Source: Prolixibacteraceae bacterium | Lineage (GTDB): Bacteria; Bacteroidota; Bacteroidia; Bacteroidales; Prolixibacteraceae | Assembly: GCA_003506435.1 (NCBI GenBank) | Contig: DOAQ01000025.1 | Span: 1-64,000, forward strand | Direction of reading: 5' to 3' | DNA length: 64,000 nucleotides | In this document: positions 1 to 9,668 of the stretch, piece after piece | Layout of the letters: every line of letters begins with the position of its first letter | Position numbering within the stretch: position 1 is the first letter of the stretch | Notes under the pieces: model-generated | Databases searched by the model: none | What the model was told of the DNA's origin: nothing | The model's input: only the letters and a program-made list of their open reading frames with translations | Translations under genes and position numbers: made by a program

Positions 1-408
1 GGCTTCCACGAAAACATCTTTCCCGGCCTGGCAGGCCATAATGGCAGCCAGTGCGTGCCAATGGTCAGGAGTAGCAACGATCACGGCATTTACTTCCTTG
101 TCGTCGAGTACCGTTTTGATATGATCAGCCGGGGCCGGAAGGTACCCAAGCGCTTTTTGTATCTCCGAAGCTGCCTTTGCCGATCTGTTCTTGTTTACAT
201 CACAGACATATTTTATCGTTACATCGGCGCTTGCCTGGCAGGCCTTCAGCGCCATGTCAATACCCCGGGCCCCGCAACCAATGACAGCTATAACCGGTTT
301 CTCAATGGAACGGGTTCCAGTGCAGGAACCCAGGATACCGGCAGAAGTCGCTGTTGCAATACCGGCAGTGCCCCAAATGGTATTGCGTATAAATGTTCTT
401 CGTTTCAT
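1..408 (-). CDS. Gfo/Idh/MocA family oxidoreductase, Tat-exported (C-terminus cut by window edge)
   Basis: The first 136 residues of a gene that runs off the left edge. The N-terminus MKRRTFIRNT carries a twin-arginine motif before a hydrophobic, small-residue stretch, so export of a folded, cofactor-loaded protein by the Tat system is likely. A Rossmann nucleotide-binding motif (VIGCGARG) follows, and near the cut end PDHWHA is the typical Gfo/Idh/MocA signature. Family members are NAD(P)-dependent sugar or polyol dehydrogenases/epimerases; the Tat-exported subgroup is common in glycan loci. It lies 81 bp downstream of the tannase gene on the same strand and is probably the last visible member of that operon. 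The C-terminal substrate domain is outside the window, so the substrate cannot be inferred. Confidence 0.9.
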   Translation of the reverse strand, partial: MKRRTFIRNTIWGTAGIATATSAGILGSCTGTRSIEKPVIAVIGCGARGIDMALKACQASADVTIKYVCDVNKNRSAKAASEIQKALGYLPAPADHIKTVLDDKEVNAVIVATPDHWHALAAIMACQAGKDVFVEA

Positions 409-489
409 GATTTTAATATTTTACAAGTTAAATTGCAAGAAGCCCTATAGGCGTTATTTACCAATCTTTGTTTTTGTATTCAATAGTTT

Positions 490-2016
490 TCAATTTTTTC
501 TAAAGAAGCTACTTTCTTTGTTCGGATTACCGGAACCGTCATATTCAGCAGTGCCGGGATATGGGAATACCGGTCGGGCCATGATCGTTTCTCCATTTTT
601 CTGTTTGGTAACGACCACCCATTCCGGTGCGTGGTTATTTTCGACCCAATCACGTATCAGATGAATCCAGTCGGCTTTTCCGGGGCCAGTGCCACCTCCG
701 CAATGTAGTACGCCGGGAAGTAAGAACAAACGGATATATTCCTGGATATTGTTATCTGATTTTTGGGCTTCCGTATAATGTTGTATGGCTGTATAAACAG
801 AAAGTGCAGGATCGTTCCATCCATGATAAATGATCATTTTCCCATTTCGCTTTTTAAACCCACTGTAATCACTGGCTGTTGCATTCAGATAAGCCGAAGC
901 GTACCGGGTATCATTTGTATAGTTGGAAAAGTCGTATGTCGAATAGTCCCATGTAGGATTATTAAAAATCAAATATTTGTATATTTCTGTACCAAAGGCA
1001 AATTGATAGCTTGGGAATCCCAGCTTGGCAGAGTTTTTATTGATCCCGACAATCCATTCCAGCCAACCTCCTTTTTCGTTCTCTCCTCCTGGTGGAAATC
1101 CTGGATAAATACTACCATCCGGATTGGAAACTCCTTCGTAAATCGTTTTTATTGCTTTGATTTGTGCAGCAGTAAAACAATCTGCTCCGACCGAATCTCC
1201 AGGGCATCGGGGTAAAGTAGAAAAATCAAATGGACAGAGATCGGGGCGGTTCAAAATACTGTCTTTCAGTCCATCCATTTCATCGCATTGTTCCAATACT
1301 GCCGATTGCAACATTTCCAGGTGTTTTTTTGTTAGGACTGGTTCATTGAGTTGGGATGGATTTGGGTATACAGCCTGTGAGTTTTGTACAAATTCAGCCC
1401 CGGAAGCAGGCCAGTCGATGATGGGTGCTCCGGCTACGATACCGTCGAAATCGCCGGGATAACGTTGGGCTTCAATCAGCGCCTGTCCACCACCCCGGGA
1501 GCAGCCAATGAAATAGCTGTATTCAGGCCAGAAACTGTAAAAATGATTGATTATCCTTTTTGCGGTAACTGCTGTCCGGTGGACGGCCATAAATCCAAAA
1601 TTCACTTGCCGTTCCATATTGTTCAAAGCCCATTCTGCTTTATATCCGCTTTCTTCATGGCCTGTATTGGTCCCCACAGTGGCGAAACCCTCGTTGACCT
1701 TCGATCTGGCTCCATTCTGAATCGTTCCGACAAATCCGCCGCCTCCTCCCATAACAAACCGTCCGTTCCATTTCATCGGGAGTAAAAGTTCGAATTTTAT
1801 CTCCTTCCCAATTATGCCCAATACTTTGCAGTATGGTTTTTCCTCTTCCATCTTTGTCACTTCTGAAACAGAAACATCGGGAAGCTGGAGATTTAAAAGT
1901 TCTTCACATTCAATACACGGTTTCATCACCGGATCAGAGAATGATTGAGCCATCGCACAAAATATTGTGCAAATTACAATTGTATGAACGAATATAAAAA
2001 ATTTGAAAAATTTCAT
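490..2016 (-). CDS. Tannase/feruloyl esterase family secreted hydrolase
   Basis: A 508-residue alpha/beta hydrolase of the tannase/feruloyl-esterase family (PF07519). It begins with a signal peptide ending near AMAQ. The nucleophile elbow GCSRGG (C172-S173), the acid D402 in HGWNDP and the base in LHCGGG (H438-C439) together form the CS-D-HC arrangement typical of the family, in which the two cysteines bridge the catalytic serine and histidine. CDEMDGLKD (about 244-252) matches the calcium loop of the lid domain. Such enzymes cut esters of aromatic acids (gallate, ferulate, coumarate) from plant compounds. It starts 8 bp after the D-aminoacylase stop, so it is translationally close to it. Exact ester substrate unknown. 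Confidence 0.92.
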   Translation of the reverse strand: MKFFKFFIFVHTIVICTIFCAMAQSFSDPVMKPCIECEELLNLQLPDVSVSEVTKMEEEKPYCKVLGIIGKEIKFELLLPMKWNGRFVMGGGGGFVGTIQNGARSKVNEGFATVGTNTGHEESGYKAEWALNNMERQVNFGFMAVHRTAVTAKRIINHFYSFWPEYSYFIGCSRGGGQALIEAQRYPGDFDGIVAGAPIIDWPASGAEFVQNSQAVYPNPSQLNEPVLTKKHLEMLQSAVLEQCDEMDGLKDSILNRPDLCPFDFSTLPRCPGDSVGADCFTAAQIKAIKTIYEGVSNPDGSIYPGFPPGGENEKGGWLEWIVGINKNSAKLGFPSYQFAFGTEIYKYLIFNNPTWDYSTYDFSNYTNDTRYASAYLNATASDYSGFKKRNGKMIIYHGWNDPALSVYTAIQHYTEAQKSDNNIQEYIRLFLLPGVLHCGGGTGPGKADWIHLIRDWVENNHAPEWVVVTKQKNGETIMARPVFPYPGTAEYDGSGNPNKESSFFRKN

Positions 2017-2024
2017 GACTTAAT

Positions 2025-3605
2025 TTATTGAAATTCTTTATGATTACACCGAATAGCTTTTCCGGAAAGTTTTCCGTTATATTGTCCTTTGTCGATGACC
2101 ATATCCCCGTTTACCAGAAGGTATTCCACCCCTGTGCTGTATTGGTGGGGTTCGGCAAATGTTGCTGTTTCCCGGATGGTTTCCGGATTAAACACCACAA
2201 TGTCGGCTACTTTCCCAACTTCCAGGTATCCCCGGTCTTTCAGACCTGTCATATCGGCGGGCATTGAGGTGGCTGCTTTGATGGCCTGTTCCATACTGAT
2301 AATTTTTTCGTCGAGAACATATTTCCTGATCTTCCGGGGAAAAGACCCGTAACTTCTTGGATGAGGAACATTGTTGCCCGGGACTTCAATACTCCCGTCG
2401 GAACAGGTCATTACATAGTCTTTTTTCATGAAATTGACCACATCCGAATCATTCATGTTGAATGACACCATGCCCGGATTTCCGTCAACAATAAGGAATA
2501 TGGCTGTTTCAACAACCGGTTTTTGAATAATGGCGCTGATTTCTGAGAGGTTCTTCCCGTCAAAACGGTGGTCGTTGGGGTACGAAATGATCACCATGGA
2601 TTCAGGGCCTCCCCTGCGGTCAATGTTCTCTGCCATCTCCTTTTTTATCCGGGGCAATAGCTGAGGGTCGGTTAATCGTTGTTTCATTTGCTTTCCTGCC
2701 TGTGCCCACGCCGGAACAATAGCTGACGAAAGCCCGGTGCTCGAAGCATTGTATGGATATTGATCGGCATACACATGAACTCCCCTGTTTCGGGCTTCTT
2801 CGATCAGGTCACATATTTTCCCGGAAATGCCCCATACGGGTTTTCCCAACGCTTTAAGATGCGATATTTCAACCCGGATGCCGGTTTGCTCTCCGATGGT
2901 TATGGCTTCTTTTACGGCTTCTTCCAGCCCGATCGTGTAATTGCTTTCATCCCGCATGTGTGTGGCATAAAACCCTCCGTATTCTTTTACAACCCGGGTC
3001 AGTTCAACAATTTCACCTGTTGATGAATAAACTCCCGGCGTATAAAAGAGCCCGGTAGAAATCCCTGCGGCCCCGTCTTTCATCCCTGCGGCAACCAATT
3101 TTTTCATTTCCGCCAGTTCTGCTACGGTTGGTTCCCGGTTTTCATTCCCCATCACTTTGTTTCTTATTTTACCATGACCAATCAGGTGCACAATATTTGG
3201 TCCTGTTCCGATGGAATCAAGTTGATGGAAAAATTTTCCAACATCGTATCTTCCACCTCCGCAATTTCCGGTAACTACCGTAGTAACTCCCTGCGTCAGG
3301 AAATTTTTCACGGCATTCATGCTATCTTTTAATAATATCCTGCTGTCGCAATGGGTATGGATATCGATGAATCCGGGGGCAACGATCAGCTTGTCTGCAT
3401 CAATTACAGTTGCCCCTCTTGTTGACAGGTTTTCGCCAATCCCGGAAATATAACCATCGATTATGCCGATGTCGGCCCGGACAGGCGCATTGCCGGTCCC
3501 GTCATAAACAGTTCCGTTGGTTATAACGATATCAAAATGGGCGGTTGTACATTGAGAAAACAATACAATTGCCAGGCTCAAAATTATCAATAGACTTCTT
3601 CTCAT
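2025..3605 (-). CDS. N-acyl-D-amino-acid deacylase family amidohydrolase, exported
   Basis: A 526-residue amidohydrolase of the D-aminoacylase type. The N-terminus is hydrophobic and ends LFSQC, which could be a relaxed Bacteroidota lipobox. Metal ligands of the family are visible: HTH (H83, H85) after the first strand, the cysteine in TGNCGGG (C117), the histidine in YATHMRDE and the one in ISHLKALG; the late aspartate lies in MTCSDGS. Known members deacylate N-acyl-D-amino acids; relatives cut other amides such as hydantoins, so the reaction is likely an amide hydrolysis outside the cytoplasm. The gene sits 3 bp after the racemase-like gene and 8 bp before the tannase, indicating one operon. 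Confidence 0.88.
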   Translation of the reverse strand: MRRSLLIILSLAIVLFSQCTTAHFDIVITNGTVYDGTGNAPVRADIGIIDGYISGIGENLSTRGATVIDADKLIVAPGFIDIHTHCDSRILLKDSMNAVKNFLTQGVTTVVTGNCGGGRYDVGKFFHQLDSIGTGPNIVHLIGHGKIRNKVMGNENREPTVAELAEMKKLVAAGMKDGAAGISTGLFYTPGVYSSTGEIVELTRVVKEYGGFYATHMRDESNYTIGLEEAVKEAITIGEQTGIRVEISHLKALGKPVWGISGKICDLIEEARNRGVHVYADQYPYNASSTGLSSAIVPAWAQAGKQMKQRLTDPQLLPRIKKEMAENIDRRGGPESMVIISYPNDHRFDGKNLSEISAIIQKPVVETAIFLIVDGNPGMVSFNMNDSDVVNFMKKDYVMTCSDGSIEVPGNNVPHPRSYGSFPRKIRKYVLDEKIISMEQAIKAATSMPADMTGLKDRGYLEVGKVADIVVFNPETIRETATFAEPHQYSTGVEYLLVNGDMVIDKGQYNGKLSGKAIRCNHKEFQ

Positions 3606-3608
3606 GAT

Positions 3609-5084
3609 TTAATCTTTTAGTTTCATATCATTTTTTAATAATTCATAAGTAAAGGGCAACCGTGTTTGGATCATACCCATCTGTTCACCGGAAATCAGTT
3701 CCCTTGAAAACGGGACAATCAGGGTAAAATCTTTCAACTGGTTGATCGTTCTTTTCCGGTACTGGTATTCGTAGGTAAATCGTCCATCCTGATTTCTCTC
3801 AACTTCCGGTTCAAAAGGATTTGGAACGGTCAGAAAAAAACGGCTTTTCTGCATCCTGTTTTGTCCTTTTTCGTTGAACATATCCTGTTCAGATAAATAA
3901 CTGTACAGTTCTTTTGCCGTATTTAACGCCGGGTCGATAAGAAAGACGGAATCGGCAAGTAAATAACCATACCTTGCTGTTTGCTTCAATTCACGCAATA
4001 CGCTGCTAATGGTGGCAGAAGCATACGGGTAATGGGTACATCCCAGGATAATGGCCTTTAGCGGAACGGTATCTTTCCCTGCTTTCAATTGCTCCACCAG
4101 GCTGACCACGTGGTAACGGGCATAATTTTCAACCGAGTTGATTTCAATCGTGTCTGATAAATCCAGCGTGCCCCTGTTGTATAGTATCTGATAATTGGTT
4201 GTGTCGAAATTATACCAGGGCAGTAAATCTTTTTGTATCCGGTAGTGTTCATTGAATAATGAAGGTCCCTGGTATGCCTGGCAGGGTTTGGTATATTTCC
4301 TGCTGATGAACTCCGGTTTGTTGTCGATTGATTCGTGCAGCCCTTTTCCTCCCTGCTGGATGATGCGAATCGTTTCGGGACGATCTTTTTTTAGCTCGTT
4401 TAAAGTATTCACATACGCCATTGAACCCACGGTGGCGGGAGTTGCCAGGACGGCTATTGTGGCGTTTTTACCTTTTTCAATAATTTCCAGCGCCCCTTTG
4501 CACCCGGCATCGATAACGCCGATTACTTTTATTCCCGAGCCGGACACCCTGCACAACTCTTCCACCTGCGGTTTTCCATAGGCTGTGGCGGTATTGCATG
4601 CAATGACCATGGCTTTAATGGTTGGCTTGTCTGCTGCTACTTCAGGCGAACCGGCAGAAACATGATACTTCTTATTAAGCAGGAACAAGGCATCTTTTAA
4701 AACGTGTTCAACAAGGAGGTCTTTTTTGCCTTCTTCCACATAATTGCTGTAGGGCATGTTGGCTTGGTCGGCAAGATAAATAAATTGCTCCTGTTCAAAA
4801 TCTTTGATCCCATCCGGCCGGTTCTCATTTGCAGAGTTATAAAAATCGGCGTTGACAATGGCATCGAAAACGGTCAGCCCACCAATGCCCGAATCGAAAA
4901 CACCAATTGCCAAACCCTTTTTCTGCTTCGGATCACCTGGCTTTGCGACGGCGTAAAAGGAATTATTCTCTTCAGTTATATTCTCAATGAAAGTTCTATG
5001 AGGCGCTAATAATTTAAGTTCCTCCTTCTTTTTGCATTGTACAAAAAGAAGCAGTAACATCACACATATCAGTATTTTCTTCAT
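3609..5084 (-). CDS. Exported glutamate/aspartate racemase-like lipoprotein
   Basis: About 491 residues, nearly twice the length of cytoplasmic glutamate racemase (around 270). I chose the ATG at 5084 because it gives a clean signal peptide (MKKILICVMLLLLFVQC) with a possible lipobox; the open frame extends upstream to 5135. The MurI framework is intact: DSGIGGLTVF, the YLADQANMPYSNY segment, the first catalytic cysteine in ACNTATAYG (C163) and the second in LGCTHYPY (C349). An insertion of roughly 80-100 residues lies between the two halves, and there is a C-terminal extension of about 120 residues. Both catalytic cysteines are retained, so catalysis is plausible, but the export signal makes a peptidoglycan-precursor role unlikely. 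Its neighbour is a D-aminoacylase, suggesting joint handling of D- or N-acylated amino acids. Substrate unknown. Confidence 0.82.
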   Translation of the reverse strand: MKKILICVMLLLLFVQCKKKEELKLLAPHRTFIENITEENNSFYAVAKPGDPKQKKGLAIGVFDSGIGGLTVFDAIVNADFYNSANENRPDGIKDFEQEQFIYLADQANMPYSNYVEEGKKDLLVEHVLKDALFLLNKKYHVSAGSPEVAADKPTIKAMVIACNTATAYGKPQVEELCRVSGSGIKVIGVIDAGCKGALEIIEKGKNATIAVLATPATVGSMAYVNTLNELKKDRPETIRIIQQGGKGLHESIDNKPEFISRKYTKPCQAYQGPSLFNEHYRIQKDLLPWYNFDTTNYQILYNRGTLDLSDTIEINSVENYARYHVVSLVEQLKAGKDTVPLKAIILGCTHYPYASATISSVLRELKQTARYGYLLADSVFLIDPALNTAKELYSYLSEQDMFNEKGQNRMQKSRFFLTVPNPFEPEVERNQDGRFTYEYQYRKRTINQLKDFTLIVPFSRELISGEQMGMIQTRLPFTYELLKNDMKLKD

Positions 5085-5140
5085 AATCTTTTTTGATATT
5101 TTCTGAAGGATAATATCATTAAGTAAATTTTTCACTAATC

Positions 5141-5180
5141 AAACGATACAGACCCATTTAAGGGCGGGCCTGTATCGTTT
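5141..5180 (-). terminator. Strong hairpin downstream of the large beta-helix gene
   Basis: A 15-bp inverted repeat (AAACGATACAGACCC at 5141-5155, GGGCCTGTATCGTTT at 5166-5180) with one imperfect pair and a 10-nt loop. It lies between the stop of the minus-strand gene ending at 5203 and the next start at 5084. There is no good T-run on either side, so factor-independent termination is possible but not certain. It may instead separate or stabilise the upstream and downstream parts of the transcript. Confidence 0.55.
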
Positions 5181-5202
5181 GCTGATATTTAAACTCCCAT
5201 TG

Positions 5203-8200
5203 TTATCGTTTAACGATACTTTTGGAAGTAATTTTACCAGAACTGTCAACAAGTTTTAAACAGTAATACCCACTCTTTAACGAGCTAATATCTACCCGTA
5301 TATTGGAAGCCCCTGTATTGTTTTGTTTCACTACAGGTTGACCAAGCAGGTTGACCAAAACGATTTGCCGGATTTCCGTGCTTCCGTTTATTGTAAGAAA
5401 ATCGGCGCATGGAACCGGGAATACTGTTATGCCGGAATCAACCTGATCAAATGCACCTGTCGTAACTTTTGCACTTTTCAATAGATTGTAGATATCCGAA
5501 ATATCAGATTCGGTCAACTGGTAATCATAAAGCCTGACATCATCCAAACTGCCATACAGTTTGTAAGTATTGTCGGTAGTCCTTCCAAGTAAAATACCTG
5601 CGTTGGTGGCGAAATCAGTACGAATGGCACTGTTGCTGGTTTCACTCGCCCCGTTCACATAAAAGTTGCAGGTACCGGCGGTTTTGTCAACCACAACTGC
5701 AAAATGGATCCATGTTCCGTTGGTATGGTTTCCGGTAGTTGAAGTGGCCGTCAGCGTTGAACTGCCATTACCGGTCACGAATTTAAATTCACCGTTTGAT
5801 CCGTTGATATTCAGGTAAAAACCGTTGGGACTTGAATATGAGGTATTGACTGCCAGCGCCCGAATAGTCGTTCCCGTAAATTTGTACCAGCCAGTTATAG
5901 AAAATGCACTGCCCAAATTTATGGTACCACAATTAGCGTACCGGTCGCTAGCGTTAAGGCTGATACCATATCCGTCAGCACCTGTTACATAAACCGGACT
6001 TCCATACAGGGTTGCATCATGATTATTATCTGTTTCATCCAACCCGTTCTGTTCAAACTTCCAGTGCGCAATGGGGCCCACGTACCCATCATTATCGGCA
6101 ATGGTGACTGTGCCTGACGACGGACTACCAATTGTGTAACCGCTTCCCGAACTTAGGGTAAGAATGGCGGTTTCATTGTCTTCATCCGTAGCATCATCAT
6201 CGGGAGTGAGTGTGATGTCTTCATAGGTATTCCCATTACTGATGGTAACACTGCCTGAGGAGGATAAGGTATAATCTGTGTTTAGTGTGGCAGTTCCTCC
6301 TGTCGAAAAGTTAACCGTCAGGTTTCCTGCTGTTTCACTGCCCCTTGAGACCCTGAATGTTCCTGTGGTTTCACCAGCTTCGGTAGCATTGGCATCGGTG
6401 GCTGAAATGGTTACTGTAGGAGAAGAGGTTCCGTTTGCCAACTCATCGATTTCTGATGCAGTCAAAAGATGGTCATAAATACGGACATCATCCAGATAAC
6501 CTTTCATTCGAGCATTGTTGCTGGTCATCTGTCCGAGATTAACAGTTTGGTTTGTTCCAAAATCATTACGGATCAGACTGTCGGACGAGACTTTGGTTCC
6601 ATTGTAATAGATAAGGGCTTTGCCATTGGTTTTATCCATCGTTACGGCTATGTGGTTCCATTGGTCCAATGCAAAAACATTAGTGCCGGTTGAAGCATAG
6701 TTTCCAGTGGTTCCATTGGCTGTTTCGACAATAATCGCACGGTCGGTTGTAAGATATGAGTTTACGTAAATTTTCATTCCATTTTGCGTGCTTCCGGAAG
6801 CTGTATTGGCCACAAGGGTCTGAAGATCATTAATTCCCGATGAAGGTATTTTTGTCCACAGGCTGACTGTGAACTGGTTACCCAGGTCAATGGTACCTGC
6901 ATTCATGTAATCATCTGTCCCGTCCAGATATATTGAATAAGCTCCGTATTTTTCATCTGCATTGAATGCCGCCCCATTAGTCAGGGTTCCATCATGGTTA
7001 TTGTCTGTACTGTCCTGAGCTGTTGTTCCGCTCCCTTCTTCAAAGGCCCAGAAAGCAATCATATCTTCATAGGAGGACGGATCATCATTATCGGCAATGG
7101 TGACTGTGCCTGACGACGGACTACCAATTGTGTAACCGCTTCCCGAACTTAGGGTAAGAATGGCGGTTTCATCGTCTTCATCCGTAGCATCATCGTCGGG
7201 GGTGAGTGTTATATCTTCATAAGTATTTCCATTACTAATAGTAACACTGCCTGAGGAGGATAAGGTATAATCTGTATTTAGTGTGGCAGTTCCTCCTGTC
7301 GAAAAGTTAACCGTCAGGTTTCCTGCTGTTTCACTACCCCTTGATACCCTGAATGTTCCTGTGGTTTCACCGGCTTCGGTAGCATTGGCATCAGTAGCTG
7401 AGATGGTCACTATATTTTCTGTTCCATATTCATATGCCCCGATGTCGGGAGCAGACCCTTGGGGAACACTTGTACCTATCATATCAGAACTTAGTGAAAC
7501 GTTGTACCCGTTGTCAATCGAACTAATGGCGGTGGATTTTAACCGGTAATCGTGTCCGGCATAGTCCTGAAAATGATTGGCGGTTGTTAGTGTGTCGATA
7601 TCAAGATTGTTAGAAGCAGTATCAGCGCTGGTCAGCGACTTGAAATAATTGTTCCGTACTGTTTCTGTGGTTGCCCCTGTCAAATTGATCGATCCGTCAA
7701 CTGTATTGTTGTATAATTCATAACCAACGTCATCCTGACAATAAATATCATACGTTCCACTGCCATAGATTACGTTATAGTGTATGTCAGTGTTGTCTAT
7801 TAAATAATTAGCTGAGCCAGAATAAAAGTACATTCCATAACTCGCAGCGCTTTTTATATGGTTCCTTCTTACTATTAAGCCATTTGTGCTATTGGCCCGC
7901 ACCCCGTTTGTCCCGGAATTGTCAATTAAGCAGTCTTCGATAACATTACCACTTGGGTCAGGTTGAGAACTGTCTGTTGCCCATAATGTTATTGATGAGC
8001 CTCCACTATTCCTGATCAATGCATTTTTTATTACACAATTATCAGGCATTCCGATCATACCAGATGCAGATCCCGCACTTGTTAGCTCAATTCCGGTTGA
8101 TCCGCTGTTATAAATGTAAACATCTTCAATTCTTATGCGGTCTCCCCTGACTTGCACGGAAGCCCCACTGCCTACCGTATTGTTGATGTACCCATGTTTT

Positions 8201-9180
8201 AATATACCGTCGTTGCCACAGCAGAACCTTATCCTTCCGCGCACCCATGCGTTCTGTACTTTTAAAGGCCCTACCCCTCCTTTAATAGAGGTTTCGTAGC
8301 AGGAATCCGAAAGGTAATTTATAAACTCCATCTGGTAGGAACCCAGGGAATCGGCATACGTCTGGTCGTTCAGGCTAAAAACAGGTTGTCCTGCACTGAT
8401 GCCGCTTAGGTAGTCCTCAAAATTGTACCAGCTAATGTTACGTGAAGGGCGCCATGTTTTACAGGCTACACTTCCATAATTCCTCAATACTAAATCATAA
8501 AAATGGAGGTATTCACTTTTTTCACCATCCGGATTAGACTGGCTGCCGATATAAAGGCCAACATTTGTAGTTCCTCCCCCTTCGAACCTAGGCTTAGATC
8601 CCGTCCCGTATGCGGCGAAAATGGTTGGATGAGCTTCTGTTGCTACAAGCTGGATAATAACACTGGTCGGGTTATTTATACTCACCCCACGTTTTAAGAA
8701 ATATCCGTAACCTGCTGCAAACGTTAGGTCATCCAGGTCTTTTTCCGGGCTCAACCGTGTTCCGCTTCCGTTTGTGCCCTGTGAATAATCGATAAAGACA
8801 CAGTAAGCATTTTCCTTGACCCATATTTTAGCCGTGTCCAATTCATATCCCACACCCGCATCGGTCGTACGGATGATCAGGTTGATCAGCGTGTCCTGCT
8901 GAACAACTTTGCCGTTGATCTTTGTGGCATCCGAAATGGTTATTAATCCTGAAGAAGAATTAATAGAAAATGCGCTGTTGAAGTTCTGTTCGATTGAAAA
9001 ACTGATCGTTCCGGATGGAGACCACGTATATGTTTTCAACCATGTTCCGACATAATCACCATTGGAGACATTTTCGGGGATGGCATACTTTTGGGCCACT
9101 GCCAATACATAGGTACTGTCGTATTCAGCCCGACAAACAAATTGAAGTAATGCAAAAACAACAAATAATAAATTTTTCAT
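5203..9180 (-). CDS. Large beta-helix / Calx-beta / LamG protein with type IX secretion signal
   Basis: About 1325 residues from the ATG at 9180, chosen because MKNLLFVVFALLQFVCRA is a clean signal peptide. Domains in order: a cadherin-like segment (about 25-130), a right-handed parallel beta-helix (about 150-580) with many short turns typical of pectate-lyase-like folds, a Calx-beta domain (about 590-699), a LamG/concanavalin-like domain (about 705-910), a second Calx-beta domain (about 922-1031), a second LamG domain (about 1035-1235) and a type A C-terminal sorting domain starting at VFPVPCADF. The protein is therefore probably exported through the type IX system and anchored or released at the surface. 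The beta-helix may be a polysaccharide lyase or hydrolase, but I cannot point to catalytic residues. The first 590 residues are nearly the same as in the neighbouring gene at 9669-11711. Confidence 0.88.
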   Translation of the reverse strand: MKNLLFVVFALLQFVCRAEYDSTYVLAVAQKYAIPENVSNGDYVGTWLKTYTWSPSGTISFSIEQNFNSAFSINSSSGLITISDATKINGKVVQQDTLINLIIRTTDAGVGYELDTAKIWVKENAYCVFIDYSQGTNGSGTRLSPEKDLDDLTFAAGYGYFLKRGVSINNPTSVIIQLVATEAHPTIFAAYGTGSKPRFEGGGTTNVGLYIGSQSNPDGEKSEYLHFYDLVLRNYGSVACKTWRPSRNISWYNFEDYLSGISAGQPVFSLNDQTYADSLGSYQMEFINYLSDSCYETSIKGGVGPLKVQNAWVRGRIRFCCGNDGILKHGYINNTVGSGASVQVRGDRIRIEDVYIYNSGSTGIELTSAGSASGMIGMPDNCVIKNALIRNSGGSSITLWATDSSQPDPSGNVIEDCLIDNSGTNGVRANSTNGLIVRRNHIKSAASYGMYFYSGSANYLIDNTDIHYNVIYGSGTYDIYCQDDVGYELYNNTVDGSINLTGATTETVRNNYFKSLTSADTASNNLDIDTLTTANHFQDYAGHDYRLKSTAISSIDNGYNVSLSSDMIGTSVPQGSAPDIGAYEYGTENIVTISATDANATEAGETTGTFRVSRGSETAGNLTVNFSTGGTATLNTDYTLSSSGSVTISNGNTYEDITLTPDDDATDEDDETAILTLSSGSGYTIGSPSSGTVTIADNDDPSSYEDMIAFWAFEEGSGTTAQDSTDNNHDGTLTNGAAFNADEKYGAYSIYLDGTDDYMNAGTIDLGNQFTVSLWTKIPSSGINDLQTLVANTASGSTQNGMKIYVNSYLTTDRAIIVETANGTTGNYASTGTNVFALDQWNHIAVTMDKTNGKALIYYNGTKVSSDSLIRNDFGTNQTVNLGQMTSNNARMKGYLDDVRIYDHLLTASEIDELANGTSSPTVTISATDANATEAGETTGTFRVSRGSETAGNLTVNFSTGGTATLNTDYTLSSSGSVTISNGNTYEDITLTPDDDATDEDNETAILTLSSGSGYTIGSPSSGTVTIADNDGYVGPIAHWKFEQNGLDETDNNHDATLYGSPVYVTGADGYGISLNASDRYANCGTINLGSAFSITGWYKFTGTTIRALAVNTSYSSPNGFYLNINGSNGEFKFVTGNGSSTLTATSTTGNHTNGTWIHFAVVVDKTAGTCNFYVNGASETSNSAIRTDFATNAGILLGRTTDNTYKLYGSLDDVRLYDYQLTESDISDIYNLLKSAKVTTGAFDQVDSGITVFPVPCADFLTINGSTEIRQIVLVNLLGQPVVKQNNTGASNIRVDISSLKSGYYCLKLVDSSGKITSKSIVKR
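6087..6415 (-). repeat. Calx-beta repeat, copy 2 (intragenic direct repeat)
   Basis: About 329 bp encoding a Calx-beta domain almost identical in protein and DNA to 7083-7411, exactly 996 bp away. The two copies differ by a few mostly silent changes, implying recent duplication or gene conversion within the gene. Confidence 0.9.
7083..7411 (-). repeat. Calx-beta repeat, copy 1 (intragenic direct repeat)
   Basis: Partner of the repeat at 6087-6415, at the same orientation and 996 bp apart. The two lie N-terminal to the two LamG domains, so the duplicated unit was probably Calx-beta plus LamG, with only the Calx-beta part kept homogeneous. Confidence 0.9.
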
Positions 9181-9668
9181 AAGTAATAATTTTCGATTTA
9201 GGATTAACACGCAATGAACCTCTTGTTCTCCGTTCATTTACATGCAAAATTTTTTATACCCTGATAAGTTGATTAATTCAACTTATACAAGTAGAAAGTT
9301 GTTAGCGCATTCACTTGAACTTTCTGAGAATTTTGTAATCGCAATAATCCAACCCTAATCTATGATAGACCGTGCCATTCACCCTTCATACTATATTTGT
9401 GTACTTCGGCAAATAACCAATCTGTCCCTTTTTATACTTGTCCGTAATATTATTATGCCTGTCCAGTATTTCTGTAAGTATCCGTTTCGATATTAAAGGC
9501 ATATAGAGAACCCGCTAATGCGAAGGCAGAACAGGAAGATGTTTGTATTATCCCTGTTTTTGGTTTATTTTATTCTGCCGCTACTTTCATAGCCGGGAGA
9601 ATCATTTTCTGTTATACAGAAGAGGAAAATATAGAATCCGTATTTTAACTTTTGTCTTTTTTCTCATT
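9181..9668. other. 488-bp non-coding stretch between two paralogous beta-helix genes
   Basis: No credible gene. It holds two structures. One is a perfect 9-bp inverted repeat, ATAAGTTGA-TTAAT-TCAACTTAT (9264-9286), about 85 bp before the start at 9180, suitable for an operator or a leader hairpin. The other is a two-part hairpin (GGCAGAA at 9525-9531 with TTCTGCC at 9573-9579, and inner AACAGG/CCTGTT), which may end the transcript of the upstream gene. I found no convincing Bacteroidota promoter pair (TTTG and TAnnTTTG) on the minus strand. Confidence 0.5.

Noticed and set aside
9264..9286. Mobile-element terminal repeat
   Set aside because: The 9-bp palindrome has no partner, no target duplication and no transposase nearby.
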